Source: Anoplopoma fimbria
Lineage: Eukaryota > Chordata > Actinopteri > Perciformes > Anoplopomatidae
Direction of reading: 5' to 3'
DNA length: 64,000 nt
NCBI RefSeq assembly: GCF_027596085.1
Contig: NC_072458.1
Span: forward strand, 23,393,562-23,457,561
The notes beneath the pieces were generated by a model. The model had not been told where the DNA came from, made no database searches, and saw nothing but the letters and a program-made list of their open reading frames with translations. This document shows positions 9,722-21,288 of the stretch, piece by piece (the first letter of the stretch is position 1; each line of letters begins with the position of its first letter). The translations under genes and the position numbers were made by a program.

Positions 9722-11090
9722 TTCCCCCGGCTGTGCCTTGAAATCCTGTCCGTGAAAATCACAAACAGGATTGGTGACAATGGGCAGCCCTGGCGGAGGC
9801 CAACACGCACTGGGAACAAGCTGGACTTTGTGCCGAGTATCCGGACACAGCTCTCACTTTGGTCATACAAGGACCGAATGGCTCGTAGTAACGAACCAGG
9901 TACCCCATATTCCCGCAGTACCCCCCACAGGACTCCCCGAGGGACACGGTCGAAGGCCTTCTCCAAGTCCACAAAACACATGTAGACTGGATGAGCAAAC
10001 TCCCATGCACCCTCCAACAGACCTGCAAGGGTAAAGAGCTGGTCCACTGTTCCACGTCCAGGACCGAAATTCTCCTGAATCCGAGGTTCGACAATCGGCC
10101 GGAGCCTCCTTTCCAGCACCCTGGAGTAAACTTTCCCAGGAGGCTGAGCAGTGTGATACCCCTATAATTGGAGCACACTCTCCGGTCCCCCTTTTTGAAA
10201 ATGGGAACCACCACCCCGGTCTGCCACTCCACAGGCACTGTACCCGACTTCCACGTGACTAAAGAGACCTGTCAGCCAAGACAGCCCAACAATGTCCAGA
10301 GCCTTTAGCATCTCCGGGAGAATCTCATCCACTCCTGGCGCTTTGCCGCTGAAGAGCTTTTTAACTACCTCAACGACCTCCGCCAGGCATATGGACGAGA
10401 CTTCCCCTGAGTCTTCAGACTCTGCCTCTTCCACAGAGGACGTGTTGGTCGGGTTCAGGAGTTCCTCAAAGTGTTCTTTCCACCGCTCGACAATATCCCC
10501 AGTCCGGGTCTGCAGTTCTCCCCCCCTGCTGAGCACAGCCTGAGACAAGCCCTGCTTCCCCTTTCTGAGTCGTCTCACGGTTTGCCAGAACTTCCTTGAG
10601 GCCATTTGAAAGTCCTTCTCCATGGCCTCGCCAACTCCTCCCACACCCGGGTTTTTGCCTCACGACTGCCGTAGCTGCAGCCCTTCTGGCCAACCGGTAC
10701 CTGCCTGCTGATTCAGGAGACCCCTGGGCCAACCAAGCCCGAAAGGCCTCCTTCTTCAGCTTGACGGCCTCCTTCACCGCTGGTGTCCACCAGCGGGTTC
10801 TCAGGTTGCCGCCACGACAGGCACCGATCGCCTTCCGACCACAATTTCTAGCAGCAGCTTCCACAATGGAGGATCTGAACATGGCTCACTCGGATTCCAT
10901 GTCCCCAGCCTCCCCCGGGATGCACGAGAAATTATTCCGGAGGTGGGAGTTGAAGACCTCTCGGACAGGGTCCTCAGCCAGACGTTCCCAGTTCACCCTC
11001 ACCACACGTTTGGGTTTACCGGGTCTGTCCGGCAGCCTACCTCCTTTTATGAGTTTCTCCAGATTTCTGCACTTGATTTTAATGGGAGGT
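9722..11090 (-). pseudogene. degenerate LINE ORF2 (linker and RT domain), minus strand
   Basis: Reading the minus strand from the right, blocks in shifting frames are: VVRVNWERLAEDPVREVFNS, IGACRGGNLRTRWWTPAVKE, MEKDFQMASRKFWQTVRRLR, GDIVERWKEHFEELLNP, SGKAPGVDEILPEMLKALDI, WQTGVVVPIFKKGDRRVCSN (then YRGITLLS), FVDLEKAFDRVPRGVLWGVL and VGLRQGCPLSPILFVIFTDR. These are the linker and RT motifs 0-4 of a common fish non-LTR retrotransposon. The element stops before the catalytic YADD/FADD box, and the reading frame changes at least three times with an in-frame stop, so it is inactive. The clade is not assigned with certainty. Confidence 0.85.
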
Positions 11091-11626
11091 TAGCGGTGGC
11101 ATTATGACATGCCACTGCTAATTATAACATGCCTTTATATCTCTGATGATCTTTTTTCACAACCACTCTTGTTTAAGTGGCATAAGCCCGTTCTTTGTCA
11201 TGTGTGGGAGGTCGGTTCTGTTTTACTGGTGCGTGGTTGGTGTTATCTTAAATTCCACAGTTCCATAAGACCGGATTCAAATTACCATATTTATTTTAAT
11301 CAATTGTAATATTTCTCATTCATTACTTTCATTATTTTACAAAACATGGTCTTTTAAAATAAATAAACACTTCAACACTAAACGAGTAAAAGCATCCCTC
11401 AAAGTTTTTTGTGGGTTTTTTTATCATTACTGATCGTTACTGAATATGACTCGTTTGGAGTTCACTTCCTGCAGAAGTATTTATCTGTGTAGACTGCCCT
11501 CTTTTGTTCTGCAAAGTGAACTACACATTTTGAACTCCTTGTTTTAAACATACCTATTCTCCTACATTTATACTAACAACCTCTGAATACAGTTAAAAGG
11601 CAAATGATTATATCTGTAGTTTTAAG
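11091..11626. other. intergenic, nothing recognised
   Basis: AT-rich sequence with no open frame, repeat or site that I can support. Confidence 0.4.
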
Positions 11627-11935
11627 ATTACATTACATTACATTACATTACAGTCATTTAGCAGACGCTTTTCTCCAAAGCGACTTACAGTCAGTAGTAT
11701 ATTACATATCATTCACCCATTCACACACTGATGGTAGCACACTGCTACCATCAAGGTGCCACCATCAGACTCTAACTAACATTCATCATCCAGTCCACAC
11801 CGATGGCAAGCCTTCGGGAGCAACTTGGGGTTAAGTGTCTTGCCCAGGGACACATCGACTGCCGAAGCCGGGTATCGAACCACCGACCTTCTGATTGGAG
11901 AACTACCTTGCTCTCCACTACGCCACAGCCGCCCC
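11627..11935 (-). mobile_element. tRNA-headed SINE with L2-type 3' tail
   Basis: Read on the minus strand: a tRNA-like head GGGGCGGCTGTGGCGTAGTG, with an A-box-like GTGGCGTAGTGG (11915-11926) and B box GGTTCGATACC (11871-11881). It is followed by a body (TGTCCCTGGGCAAGACACTT) and the tail GTCGCTTTGGAGAAAAGCGT ... CTGTAATG with about four ATGTA/TGTAA repeats at the left end. The same tail ends the L2 fragment at 19490-19548, so L2 machinery probably mobilised it. It appears almost full length. Confidence 0.85.
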
Positions 11936-13135
11936 TGAGATCAACTAGATCACAACATTTTAAAGCATGTAAGATAATAATCAGATGGTTTGTAATCTGA
12001 TCATTAATTATGTTGGAAACCACACATAAATAATCTATTATCAATGCCAGAAATGTTATTTCATACACTCTATTTCAACTTCATTCATTATTTTACTTGA
12101 TTATGGATTTGCAAAGAAACTTCGGTGGAGTGCTTTTGTTTAGCATTATTGACTTTTCTTTTCAGTGTCTGTGTGTGCACACAAAGACCGGCAGTCTCTC
12201 TTTTATGGGGATTGGCAGATCGTTTACATGCTAATTAGGATCACATGGACAAAGACAAAGGGTTTCATCATTATAATAACACAGCTTAGAATAACTCTGT
12301 GGTTTTAGAACACGTCATGAATCTGACGTAGACGTTTCTTAAGAACTAATTTAAGAACAATCTTGGGCAGATATTGGAAAGAAAAACCCATTGTTATTAA
12401 GTGTTACATATTGTGGTGAGATAAAACCATTTTGAATACTTTTGATGATTTCTTTGGAGGAAAAATCTTTTACAGTTTGAATTATAAAATTTTATAATAA
12501 AATACAATAAAGTTACGCATAGTAAAATTATAAAATAATTGAATTATTGGCCTGTAAAAGAGACAAACAAGTGTGTTAAATTAAAGTGGTCCTTGTAGTT
12601 TTTTCTGATATTTTAACTATGCAATACGTTGTTATCACCACCAGGATCATGCGATCCCTCACATTCCTTTGTGAGTGTGCACCTTTGTGTCTGTCCACAG
12701 CTAATCTCTCATTCTGCTGCAGCAAACTGAATTCTATTTTGGGCGTCTGGTTTTGGCTGCATGCTCAAGTACGTCTCCTGCTTGAGGTGACTCGCATTGA
12801 CCTAAAAGGTTTAGACCAAAGCTTCTCATATTAACCCAATAGGCCTTGTTTGCTAATTTTAATGCATGATGAGTTTTATCATGAGATTGTCTGTGCTTTG
12901 TGTCATTTTTAAAATGATGGATCTATGTATGATGTATTTCAAGAATCAAGGATTCTTGCCTTTGTGCACATTATTCAAATGTATTATCATGTTGTAAACA
13001 TTACAAAACAAACAATAGAAGTCATGGATTCTTGTAGTGCAATTGTTTGAATTTGCTTCAGGAGGAATGTAAACAGCATCAACAAGAAAAACAATTATCT
13101 GGCAGATAATATGTATGTCATCTTAACATTAACCA
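11936..13135. other. intergenic, nothing recognised
   Basis: AT-rich, with no support for coding or RNA genes. Short open frames here resemble no family I know. Confidence 0.4.
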
Positions 13136-13800
13136 TTAGACATCAGGGAAAAAATGTCCGTCAACTTTTACTAGGTTTGAGCACCACTCATCACTGAAGT
13201 AAACAAAGTCTGTCTCCTCTCGTCCAACTAGCCCTGTCCCTGTAAAGATGTGAGCAACAGTTTTTGGGTTATCCGGAAGTCTTCTGTCATCCATTTTATT
13301 TTCTTGCCACCAGACATCAGACAACCAGCAGCAGGCTAGGTAGTAGAGTGTCCTCAGGTCCGAGCCGGGTTAGCTTAGCTTAGCTTCCATCTCGGCTTTC
13401 ATCCCTGGGGTGGTGGACTCCCCTTTCAGTGGCGTTTGGTCCAGAAGGTCTGGTTTGGTGGTCGGCTGCACTTCATCCAATCTCCAAGCTTCCTTCTTCG
13501 ATGTTGATGAGTGTATTCTGTGACATTTCATAAGCGCTCCGGTATAAACACAAAGAGAAAACTAATTAAGACAGCGAAGTTCATGGGAGCTACCGTGTCA
13601 TATATCACTGGATGTTTTCAGTCTGAGTCTATACGGACCAGGTGCTCTGTCAGGTGACCTGCCTGGTAGTAGGTGTTTTTGAAGGTGTGTCTCTGTATTA
13701 TACTCCTCGTCTGAAGAAGGGATTGACGCTCGAAACGTCACTTGGTGGTAAATAAATACGTGTTAATGGGAGCATAATTGAATGTACCGACTCTATTTAT
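13136..13800. repeat. unclassified repeat-like segment with small minus-strand open frame
   Basis: GC content rises relative to its flanks. A minus-strand open frame (13136-13324) encodes MSDVWWQENKMDDRRLPDNP..., which is protein-like in composition but unrecognised. Further right, CTGAAGAAGGG (13711) and CGAAACGTC (13731-13739) form a motif common in vertebrate dispersed repeats, followed by TAAATAAATACGTG. It may be a relic of a retroelement, possibly Penelope-like; this is uncertain. Confidence 0.35.
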
Positions 13801-14494
13801 CAGTCTGAAAACAGAATATCTTTTAACCAGATGGTCAGAAGAATCTTTGAGGATTCTGGCTTAACTGCTGTAGACTAACAATGCCATTAAACAACCTTTG
13901 GGTGTATCATTTGTGTTTTTTAAAACAGGTACTTAGCTCTCTGGCTAATACAATACTTCATGGCCTATCCTGGTGCATGCTGGGATGGCCTCCAGTCAGA
14001 ACAACTGGATAAACTGTATGGATGGATATTCGGCAAACAACGTAATGTTCCATTACGCTGTGAGGTGTGACCAACAGACTGATGAGTCAGCATCGCTCCT
14101 TGAATATGATCTGAACAAATGTACTAATATCATACGTACATAGTATTCCTCAAACCTTTTTCAATATGGACCATGATGACTGTTTAAATATTGACGTGAG
14201 CATTAAAGCTCAGCTTACTTTAGTTAATTAAGTTAAGAGAACTGCAAAAAAAACCTTTTTGTAATACGATCTTTAATAACAAGAGTGGAAAAGCTGTTAA
14301 AAAACAATAGTGATTCATGTTTCTATGGTTTTTAATGTCACAAGTTTCATGGTTGTCAAATGTTGGCCGTGCTCTGGAACAAGAGTGGATTGTGAGATGT
14401 GTGTTAAATGTTGTGGTTGAATCCGGGGTGTGACTTCTGTGAAGCTTTTAAAAAAGTGAATTCAGTGTAGAGAAAATGTTTGTTGCCAACTGTA
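13801..14494. other. intergenic, nothing recognised
   Basis: Contains a short GGATAAACTGTATGGATGGA stretch near 14010 that resembles the end of a dispersed fish repeat; otherwise nothing identifiable. Confidence 0.35.
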
Positions 14495-14518
14495 AAGATG
14501 TGTAAAGATGTGTAAAGA

Positions 14519-16532
14519 TTCGAGAGAAAAGCATTCGACCGGATAGAGTGGTCTTATCTGTTCCATATTCTGACTAAGTATGGCTTTGGACCAGTATGCA
14601 TACAATGGATTAAGGCCCTCTACCACAATCTGGTCGCATGTGTCAAAACCAATGGTTTAATCTCACCCCCTTTTCCCCTTTTTAGATCCACCAGACAAGG
14701 CTGCCCAGCCTCCCCAATTATCTTCACTCTAGCACTTGAGCCTCTTGCCTGTGCTATCAGGGAAAATCAGAGTATAACAGGTATCAAACTTTTTAATTAT
14801 GACTTTAAAGCTAATCTCTACGCGGATGACATTTTATTGACATTGTCTAGACCTGCTCTTTCTGTGCCCCATCTGCTTAAACTAATCAGTGATTTTGGTG
14901 TGTTTAGTGGTTACAAGATCAACTGGTTAAAGAGCGAGGCCATCGCCCTGAATCGTCTCACACACTCAGGTCATTTGAGTTCAACACCTATTGTTTGGAA
15001 AACCGCGTATGCGATATCTTGGTGTTAATATTACATCCCCGATTGATAACATTTTTGAGTTAAATGGCCCCAAATTATTGAAAACTGTGAGGGACGATTT
15101 GAACAGATGGACAAACCTACCTTTATCACTATGGGGGAGGGCAGAAGTGCTCAAAATGAATGTGCTCCCACGATTAGCTTCTCTGTTTACCGCCATCCCA
15201 TTAGAAGTCCCCCAGAGATGGTTCAGAGAAATTAACACACTATTTTCTTTATTTTTATGGAAAGGTAAAAAACCTAGAATAAGTCTGAAAAAATTATCTA
15301 TCCACAGGAAAAAGGGTGGACTAGGGATACCAGACATTCATACTTATTATTTGGCGTACAATGGTATTTATCCCCTATCCTGGGCGTATGAGAAGGAGCA
15401 GGCAGCTATGGGTAGCTGGAGATGGCTGGAGCAGAAACTTGTCGAGGTGAATTATAAGAATGTCTCCTTAGCCTCACTCTGGTATCACACCAAATGTAAT
15501 AAAATCATAAAAAATCCCATAATTTCATTCTCGTGTAGAATTGTCAATGAAATACACAAACAACTCAAAATGAATGGTTTAGTTTTACCTTCATGCCCCA
15601 TATGGAACAACCTAGCACTAAAGGCCGGTGGGAAACCTATTAGTAATGAATCATGGCAAGAAAAAAACATCACCAACCTAGGTCATATCCTGGGAAGCAA
15701 CGGAGAAATGCTCTCCTTCAATGAACTCAAGAAGAAATTTGGTTTGAATAACTCGGATACATTCCAGTACCTTCAAATTAAGTCCATCATGCAAAGCTTT
15801 GCAAATATCATGTTAGCAGATAATGATTCTTTTGATATTAAGTTCAGGGATGCAGTCTCTGGCAGTGGAAAGGTATCTAAAATCTATAAACTGTTATGTT
15901 GTACTTCTTCTTGCATCTCTTCTAAAGTTATAAAAGCACAATGGGAGAAAGATTTGGGCATAAATTTAACATCAGAACAATGGGAAACTATCTTGAGCCG
16001 CTCAAATAATCTTTCAAAATGTGTCAGGTATAAAATCATACAAATTAAGATTCTGTTCAGATCCTATATCACTCCACATAAACTTAAGAAAATGAATAAT
16101 GGTGTTACAGATAAATGTTGGCATGGGTGTGGAATGAATGGAACTCTTATCCACTTACTGTGGCACTGCCCAGAAACACAGACATTTTGGTCAAAAATCA
16201 GAGATTATCTATGTAAATTATTTAAAATCAACTTTCCTTTAGAACCAGCAGTGGGTCTTCTAGGAAAACAAATAGAGGGAGCAACCACAAAAAAAATTCA
16301 ATATTTATTAGACCTAGCCTTCCTTTCAGCTAAACGGTTAATCCTTATGAACTGGAAAGTGAAGAAACCAAATTGTTTTGATATAGTTAACTGGCAGAAG
16401 GACTTTCTGGAACTTGTTTCTATGGAACAAGCAGCTTCTGTCTTGCAAGATTTGGGCAGTGACCACACAGATTCTCTGAGTCAAATCATGTCACTCTTGA
16501 AAGAAAATCAAATTGATGAGGATATATCCTGA
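14519..16532 (+). pseudogene. L1 ORF2 C-terminal two-thirds (RT and zinc knuckle), frameshifted
   Basis: The first open segment (to 15028) carries KAFDRIEWSYLF, then RSTRQGCPASPIIFTLALEP, then the catalytic LYADDILL (Tyr at 14819). A frameshift near 14990-15010 leads to a 513-codon segment ending at 16532. It includes FGKPRMRYLGVNITSP, the LFLWKGKKPRISLKKL block and a C-terminal C-x3-C-x7-H-x4-C knuckle (CWHGCGMNGTLIHLLWHC). The order RT, YADD, thumb, CCHC matches L1/Tx1-like ORF2p. The endonuclease domain is absent through 5' truncation. The RT aspartates are still present, but no functional protein would be made. The long intact second segment suggests the insertion is not ancient. Confidence 0.85.
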
Positions 16533-16671
16533 TACAACACTGACAATGATGAGCCATTTTGTTCACTCTTGTTTATTGAATTTTTATTTAGTTATTCACT
16601 ATTATTGTTGTTGTTATTGGTTCTTTGGTGGTACCTGTCATATTACTCCAAAGAAAGAAAGAGGGGAAAAA

Positions 16672-16783
<112 letters not shown>

Positions 16784-16965
16784 AGTTGGGGTGACTCATG
16801 AATGTATTCATGAACTTTCATTCATGTTTTGTTTTTTGTTTTTGTTTTGTTTTTGTTATTCTTGCTGTTGTTGTTGTTGTTTTTGTTGCTGTTCCTGTTT
16901 GTTATCTTTGTTGTTCATTATGTAAAATAAAAAATATATATACAAGATGTGTAAAGATGTGTAAA

Positions 16966-17648
16966 TATGTGTAAACATGGCCGTGTAAAAATCTAAATTT
17001 GCAAAGTTCTCAAACCTCAATGAAAAAACAGGTAGTTTGGTTCATTCCAAGTTTAGTATCTTTAAAAATGAACAGTTTGACTGTTTCAACTTCTTTTTTA
17101 CAAAATGAACTTTATTGGCAGGAATCCTTTCAACCATGTTTTTAAAAAACACACTACTTAATTACTTGATGTGTACTATATTTAAATATATGTGTATATG
17201 TATGTATTTGATTTTATGTATGTGAGGATAATGTTGTCTGTCTTACTTCTTCTTTTCTCTTTTCCCTTGGTATAAAAAAACGTACAATCTGAATTATTCT
17301 GGATATCAGTTTATTAATCCCCTCACAAACAATGTATTACTCAGTGTTTTGAACATCTATTTTATATGAATTTGTTTAAATAATTATCGCTCTCTCTTTA
17401 TTCCTGTATTTTCTTTCTTGATTGTTACTCTTTCTTCAGTGGTACTTCAGTAAATTGAGTTAATGTGCAATATAAAAAAAAATCTGGATTTGTCAAGAAA
17501 TAAAGTTGTTATCACATGACCTGGATCATGTGACAACAACCCAATACAATGGATGCATTGAGATGTGCCTGAAAGCTCCAGAAATGATTTCATAAATAGA
17601 TCTTGTGCTCAAGTTTTTTTGTCTACATTATGACTCACTATTCTGAAT
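16966..17648. other. intergenic left flank of the A-B-C tandem array
   Basis: Unique AT-rich sequence; no gene seen. The duplicated unit begins abruptly at CTTGACTGGAACTAG (17649), which marks the left breakpoint. Confidence 0.45.
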
Positions 17649-17658
17649 CTTGACTGGA

Positions 17659-17689
17659 ACTAGTTTTGACGCCAGGCGAACAAACTAGT
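17659..17689. repeat. 31-bp imperfect palindrome at left edge of unit A
   Basis: ACTAGTTT and AAACTAGT arms enclose an inner CGCC-A-GGCG hairpin. Identical copies sit at 20155-20185 (B) and 24491-24521 (C), always 10 bp inside the unit boundary. Confidence 0.8.
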
Positions 17690-18034
17690 ATTCTAAATAA
17701 GGGGAACCTGTAACTGTCATCCCAATATTATTAATTACCTCTGATGTGTACATGAAGTAATTAGCTGCAGATTTCAGTGAGGAAGTAGAACAAAACTATT
17801 TCAATGACCCAAATTATGAACAAGAGTAACACAAACAAATGGCCATTAAAGCCAACGAACCCAAAGTCACAATGTCATGCTAGAAAAATGTGACAGCACA
17901 CGTTTGACTTGTTGAGCCATTTGGACATACGTAGTGGTTGTGTTGATTTTATCATGAAATGCAACATTTCTTTCCCGCACCTTATTTCCTGATGAGGGCA
18001 CATATTTCTTTGGCTTTGTCGTCTGTTCCTTGTG

Positions 18035-18420
18035 TATAAAAAGAGAAGCTGAACTCACATAAACAACATCACAACATCATTCACTGCAGTGGATGACATT
18101 CAAGCAGAGAACTTAAACCTGTAAGCAGCACCGGTGGCAACCACAACATTTGATTTGTTTGTAGATTTGAGATGTTGTAAATAAGCTCTCTGTTGTTCTT
18201 GTGTTGAAGTATGATGGTGTGAGTTTGTACCGTTGGTCATATATCACACTGGATCGTCCTGGAGGAGTCTATTATTAATCCAGATGTCTATGATGGGAGG
18301 ACTCTGTGATGTTTCAATTCAGAAGCCAATCAGAGAATCTGATTATAAGATGACTGTCAACATTTTGTCTGTTATTGCATCATTGATAATAAAAGATGGT
18401 TTACAATAAAAGTTTTGCTA
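18035..18420 (+). pseudogene. unit A gene relic: promoter and exon 1 fused to one repeat unit and 3' UTR
   Basis: A TATA box (18035-18044) and non-coding exon 1 (about 18066-18120) match units B and C. Directly after the donor GTAAG (18121) the sequence jumps to one VATTAAP repeat remnant (GCAGCACCGGTGGCAACCAC) and then, from about 18150, into the 3' UTR (TTTGTTTGTAGATTTGAG). All of intron 1, the signal-peptide exon, the array and the GPI tail are deleted. The poly(A) signal AATAAA at 18415-18420 remains. Transcription is possible but no homologous protein could be made. The junction inside a repeat unit suggests deletion by recombination or slippage. Confidence 0.85.
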
Positions 18421-18805
18421 ACTTATGAAGTTGTCACTCGTTACTTTAATATTTGATAATAGGGACTTGGTTAGAAAACATTTATTATTTCTAAATAACA
18501 TGAGAAGTCTGGTAAAACATACATAAGTCATATTTATTAAAAGCCAATATGCTTGGAGTGGTTTTATCAGACTTGATTGCTACTCAATGTCAAAGTACAA
18601 GCTTTTTCTTGTGCTTTCAACCATATCATACAGTCTTCATCAACGGCTGGAGTTTTATAAGTCAACACAGAGATTGTTAAGAGAAGAAGGAAATGTTACA
18701 TAGTCTCACTTCAGTCGTTTAGTTTAACAGAGGAGAGGATCCAGATTGTGAGTAGAGGGAACAAACCACAGAGAGAGACCAGACAGACAGCAGACAATCT
18801 AATAC

Positions 18806-19548
18806 CAAAGCTGCAGCACGTCTGGTGTTCAATCGCCCCAAGTTCTCTCACACAACTTCCCTTCTCCGTTCCCTACACTGGCTCCCTGTAAGAGCTCGCA
18901 TCCAGTTTAAGACTCTGGTGCTAGCCTACAGGGCAGTGAAAGGAACAGCTCCTTCCTATCTCCAGGCCTTGGTCAAGCCCTACACCCCCCCACCACTCCT
19001 CTCTGCTGCCTCGGGGCGACTGGTTGCCCCGTCGCTCAGAGGTCCCTGCGGCCGATCCACCCGGTCACAGCTTTTTTCTGTCCTGGCCCCTCAGTGGTGG
19101 AATGAACTCCCCACTGACCTCAGGACAGCAGAGTCACTGCCCATCTTTAGGCGCAGGCTGAAAACTCACCTCTTCAGGAAGTACTACCCGGAGCCTTCCT
19201 CGTAGCACTTATGGCACTCGTATTAGTTGCTGCACTTACTGTATTCGTATCAGTTCGCTGCACTTATTGAATTTGTATTTGTTTACTGCACTTATCCTAT
19301 TCGTAGTAGTTTGTAGCACTTACTATATTCGGATTAGTCTGTTGCAATTATTGTTTTCGTAGTAATCTGCCTCTGCACTATACTTTTGCTCTGGTTTATA
19401 CTTTGAGATGCTTGTTTAAGAAAGGAGATGCACTTATGACTTCTGGTGACTAGTAGTTCTCTTGAATACCTATGTTGAACACACTTCCTGTAAGTCGCTT
19501 TGGATAAAAGCGTCTGCTAAATGACTGTAATGTAGTGTAATGTAATGC
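18806..19548 (+). mobile_element. 5'-truncated L2-type LINE inserted in unit A
   Basis: Flanked by AATAC direct repeats (18801-18805 and 19549-19553). Units B and C preserve the empty site (CAATCTAATACATTTAGA). It encodes the C-terminal end of L2 ORF2: KAAARLVFNRPKFSHTTSLL, RSLHWLPVRARIQFKTLVLA, then YRAVKGTAPSYLQALVKPYT and LAPQWWNELPTDLRT, ending at a stop at 19203-19205. The 3' UTR ends GTCGCTTTGGATAAAAGCGT and CTGTAATGTA-type repeats. Confidence 0.9.
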
Positions 19549-19769
19549 AATACATTTAGATTTAAGAAAGCATCAAAGTCTTAAGGCCCTTCGCTCTTAA
19601 ATGCTTTTTCCCAGCCTTCATTCCATCATATGGAACTTAACTCTTTACTTAAAGAACGATATTTAACATTCTGAACATGAATACATAAGCAAACAACTAT
19701 CATCTATGTTACGATTTCCTTGTTTTGTTGACATTCCACACTATACTATCAAAAACACTATTTAACTGA

Positions 19770-19990
19770 ACAAAGAATCAAGTTAAGGGCGTAAATACTT
19801 ATAAAATCACTTAACGTAACAATTTAACAAAGAATCATCTTAACACAACAACATATCTGTTTAACTTAACAACGTAACTTAACAAAGAATCAACTGAAGG
19901 TAACAACGTAACAAATGAACAAAGAATCAACTTAAAGTAACAACGTAACAAATAAACAAAGAATCAACTTAAAGTAACAAATGAACAAAG
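19770..19990. repeat. ~37-bp minisatellite (GTAACAAATGAACAAAGAATC type), unit A
   Basis: Repeats of AACAAAGAATCAACTTAAAG / GTAACAACGTAACAAATG. The unit-A copy has more repeats than unit B (about 24110-24325) and unit C (about 27230-27405), so it is a length-variable locus among the paralogous flanks. Confidence 0.8.
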
Positions 19991-20439
19991 TTTGTGACTG
20001 ACATGCTGACGTTTTTAACATACCTGTAAGAAACACGATGCAGATATGACCCGATGAGCCCCAGGGCCTCGAAAAAAACAAAAAACATTGACTCATCAAC
20101 ACAGGAGCAAGAATCAAACTTCATAGTTATAGTGGTTTTTGTTTCTTGACTGGAACTAGTTTTGACGCCAGGCGAACAAACTAGTATTCTAAATAAGGGG
20201 AACCTGTAACTGTCATCCCAATATTATTAATTACCTCTGATGTGTACATGAAGTAATTAGCTGCAGATTTCAGTGAGGAAGTAGAACAAAACTATTTCAA
20301 TGACCCAAATTATGAACAAGAGTAACACAAACAAATGGCCATTAAAGCCAACGAACCCAAAGTCACAATGTCATGCTAGAAAAATGTGACAGCACACGTT
20401 TGACTTGTTGAGCCATTTGGACATACGTAGTGGTTGTGT

Positions 20440-20616
20440 TGATTTTATCATGAAATAAAACATTTCTTTCCCGCACCTTATTTCCTGATGAGGGCACATA
20501 TTTCTTTGGCTTTGTCGTCTGTTCTTTGGGTATAAAAAGAGAAGCTGAACTCACATAAACAACATCACAACATCATTCACTGCAGTGGATGACATTCAAG
20601 CAGAGAACTTAAACCT
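20440..20616 (+). promoter_or_regulatory. core promoter and non-coding exon 1 of unit B gene
   Basis: TATAAAAAGA lies at 20531-20540 and the inferred start is near 20562. The non-coding exon ends at 20616 before GTAAGTAG. The upstream ~130 bp is nearly identical in A, B and C (TTGATTTTATCATGAAAT, CCCGCACCTTATTTCCTG). Confidence 0.65.
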
Positions 20617-21288
20617 GTAAGTAGTTTTATTACTATTTTACTCCATTATGAATCATTGATTTAGTTTTTCAAGACGAAGATTGCAACGATTTGTAAAAAA
20701 AAATTAAATTCAAATTATGATTTAATAAATGTATTTTATTATTTTGTTTTGATATTTTTGTGTTTCTATAGTTAATGAAGGATTTCTCAACTTTGTATGG
20801 TGCATTAACTAATATATGCTCTCAATAGAGTTTCCAACTGACAATATAGTATATATTTTAAACCGTATACTTGTGATATTTCATTAAATTTAAATATCTA
20901 CCTTTTTTGATTATATTTCAGTGATTTTAATGCCACCATTAATTTGCTTTATTTGTTAAATGTTATAATGGAAATATTTTTGATGCAATTTAATGCAAAG
21001 CTTACCATTTTATTGTTGTAATTATAATAATTAATTATCAGTCTGTATTTAGGATCATCACAGTATTAGTTGCCTTAGGGTGTGAGAACAGTTAGTGATT
21101 ATGTAAATCATCATTCAGCCAAAGAAGAAAATTATAGTCATTAGTCAGTTACTATCTATAATCTAGTAAGGCGTAACCAGCAGTAGTTGAAGGTGCATTA
21201 TTAAATGTTTCAAAAGGGAATAACTATTCATCAGATTAAAGTTACCAATTCTATCTTTCAGAGAGCAGAAAAGAGAAACTGCATCACC

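Noticed and set aside
11871..11935. tRNA gene on the minus strand
   Set aside because: The A and B boxes belong to the head of a SINE; no proper acceptor stem or cloverleaf, and a SINE body and tail follow.
14981..15337. 118-codon minus-strand open frame
   Set aside because: Antisense shadow of the L1 ORF2 relic.
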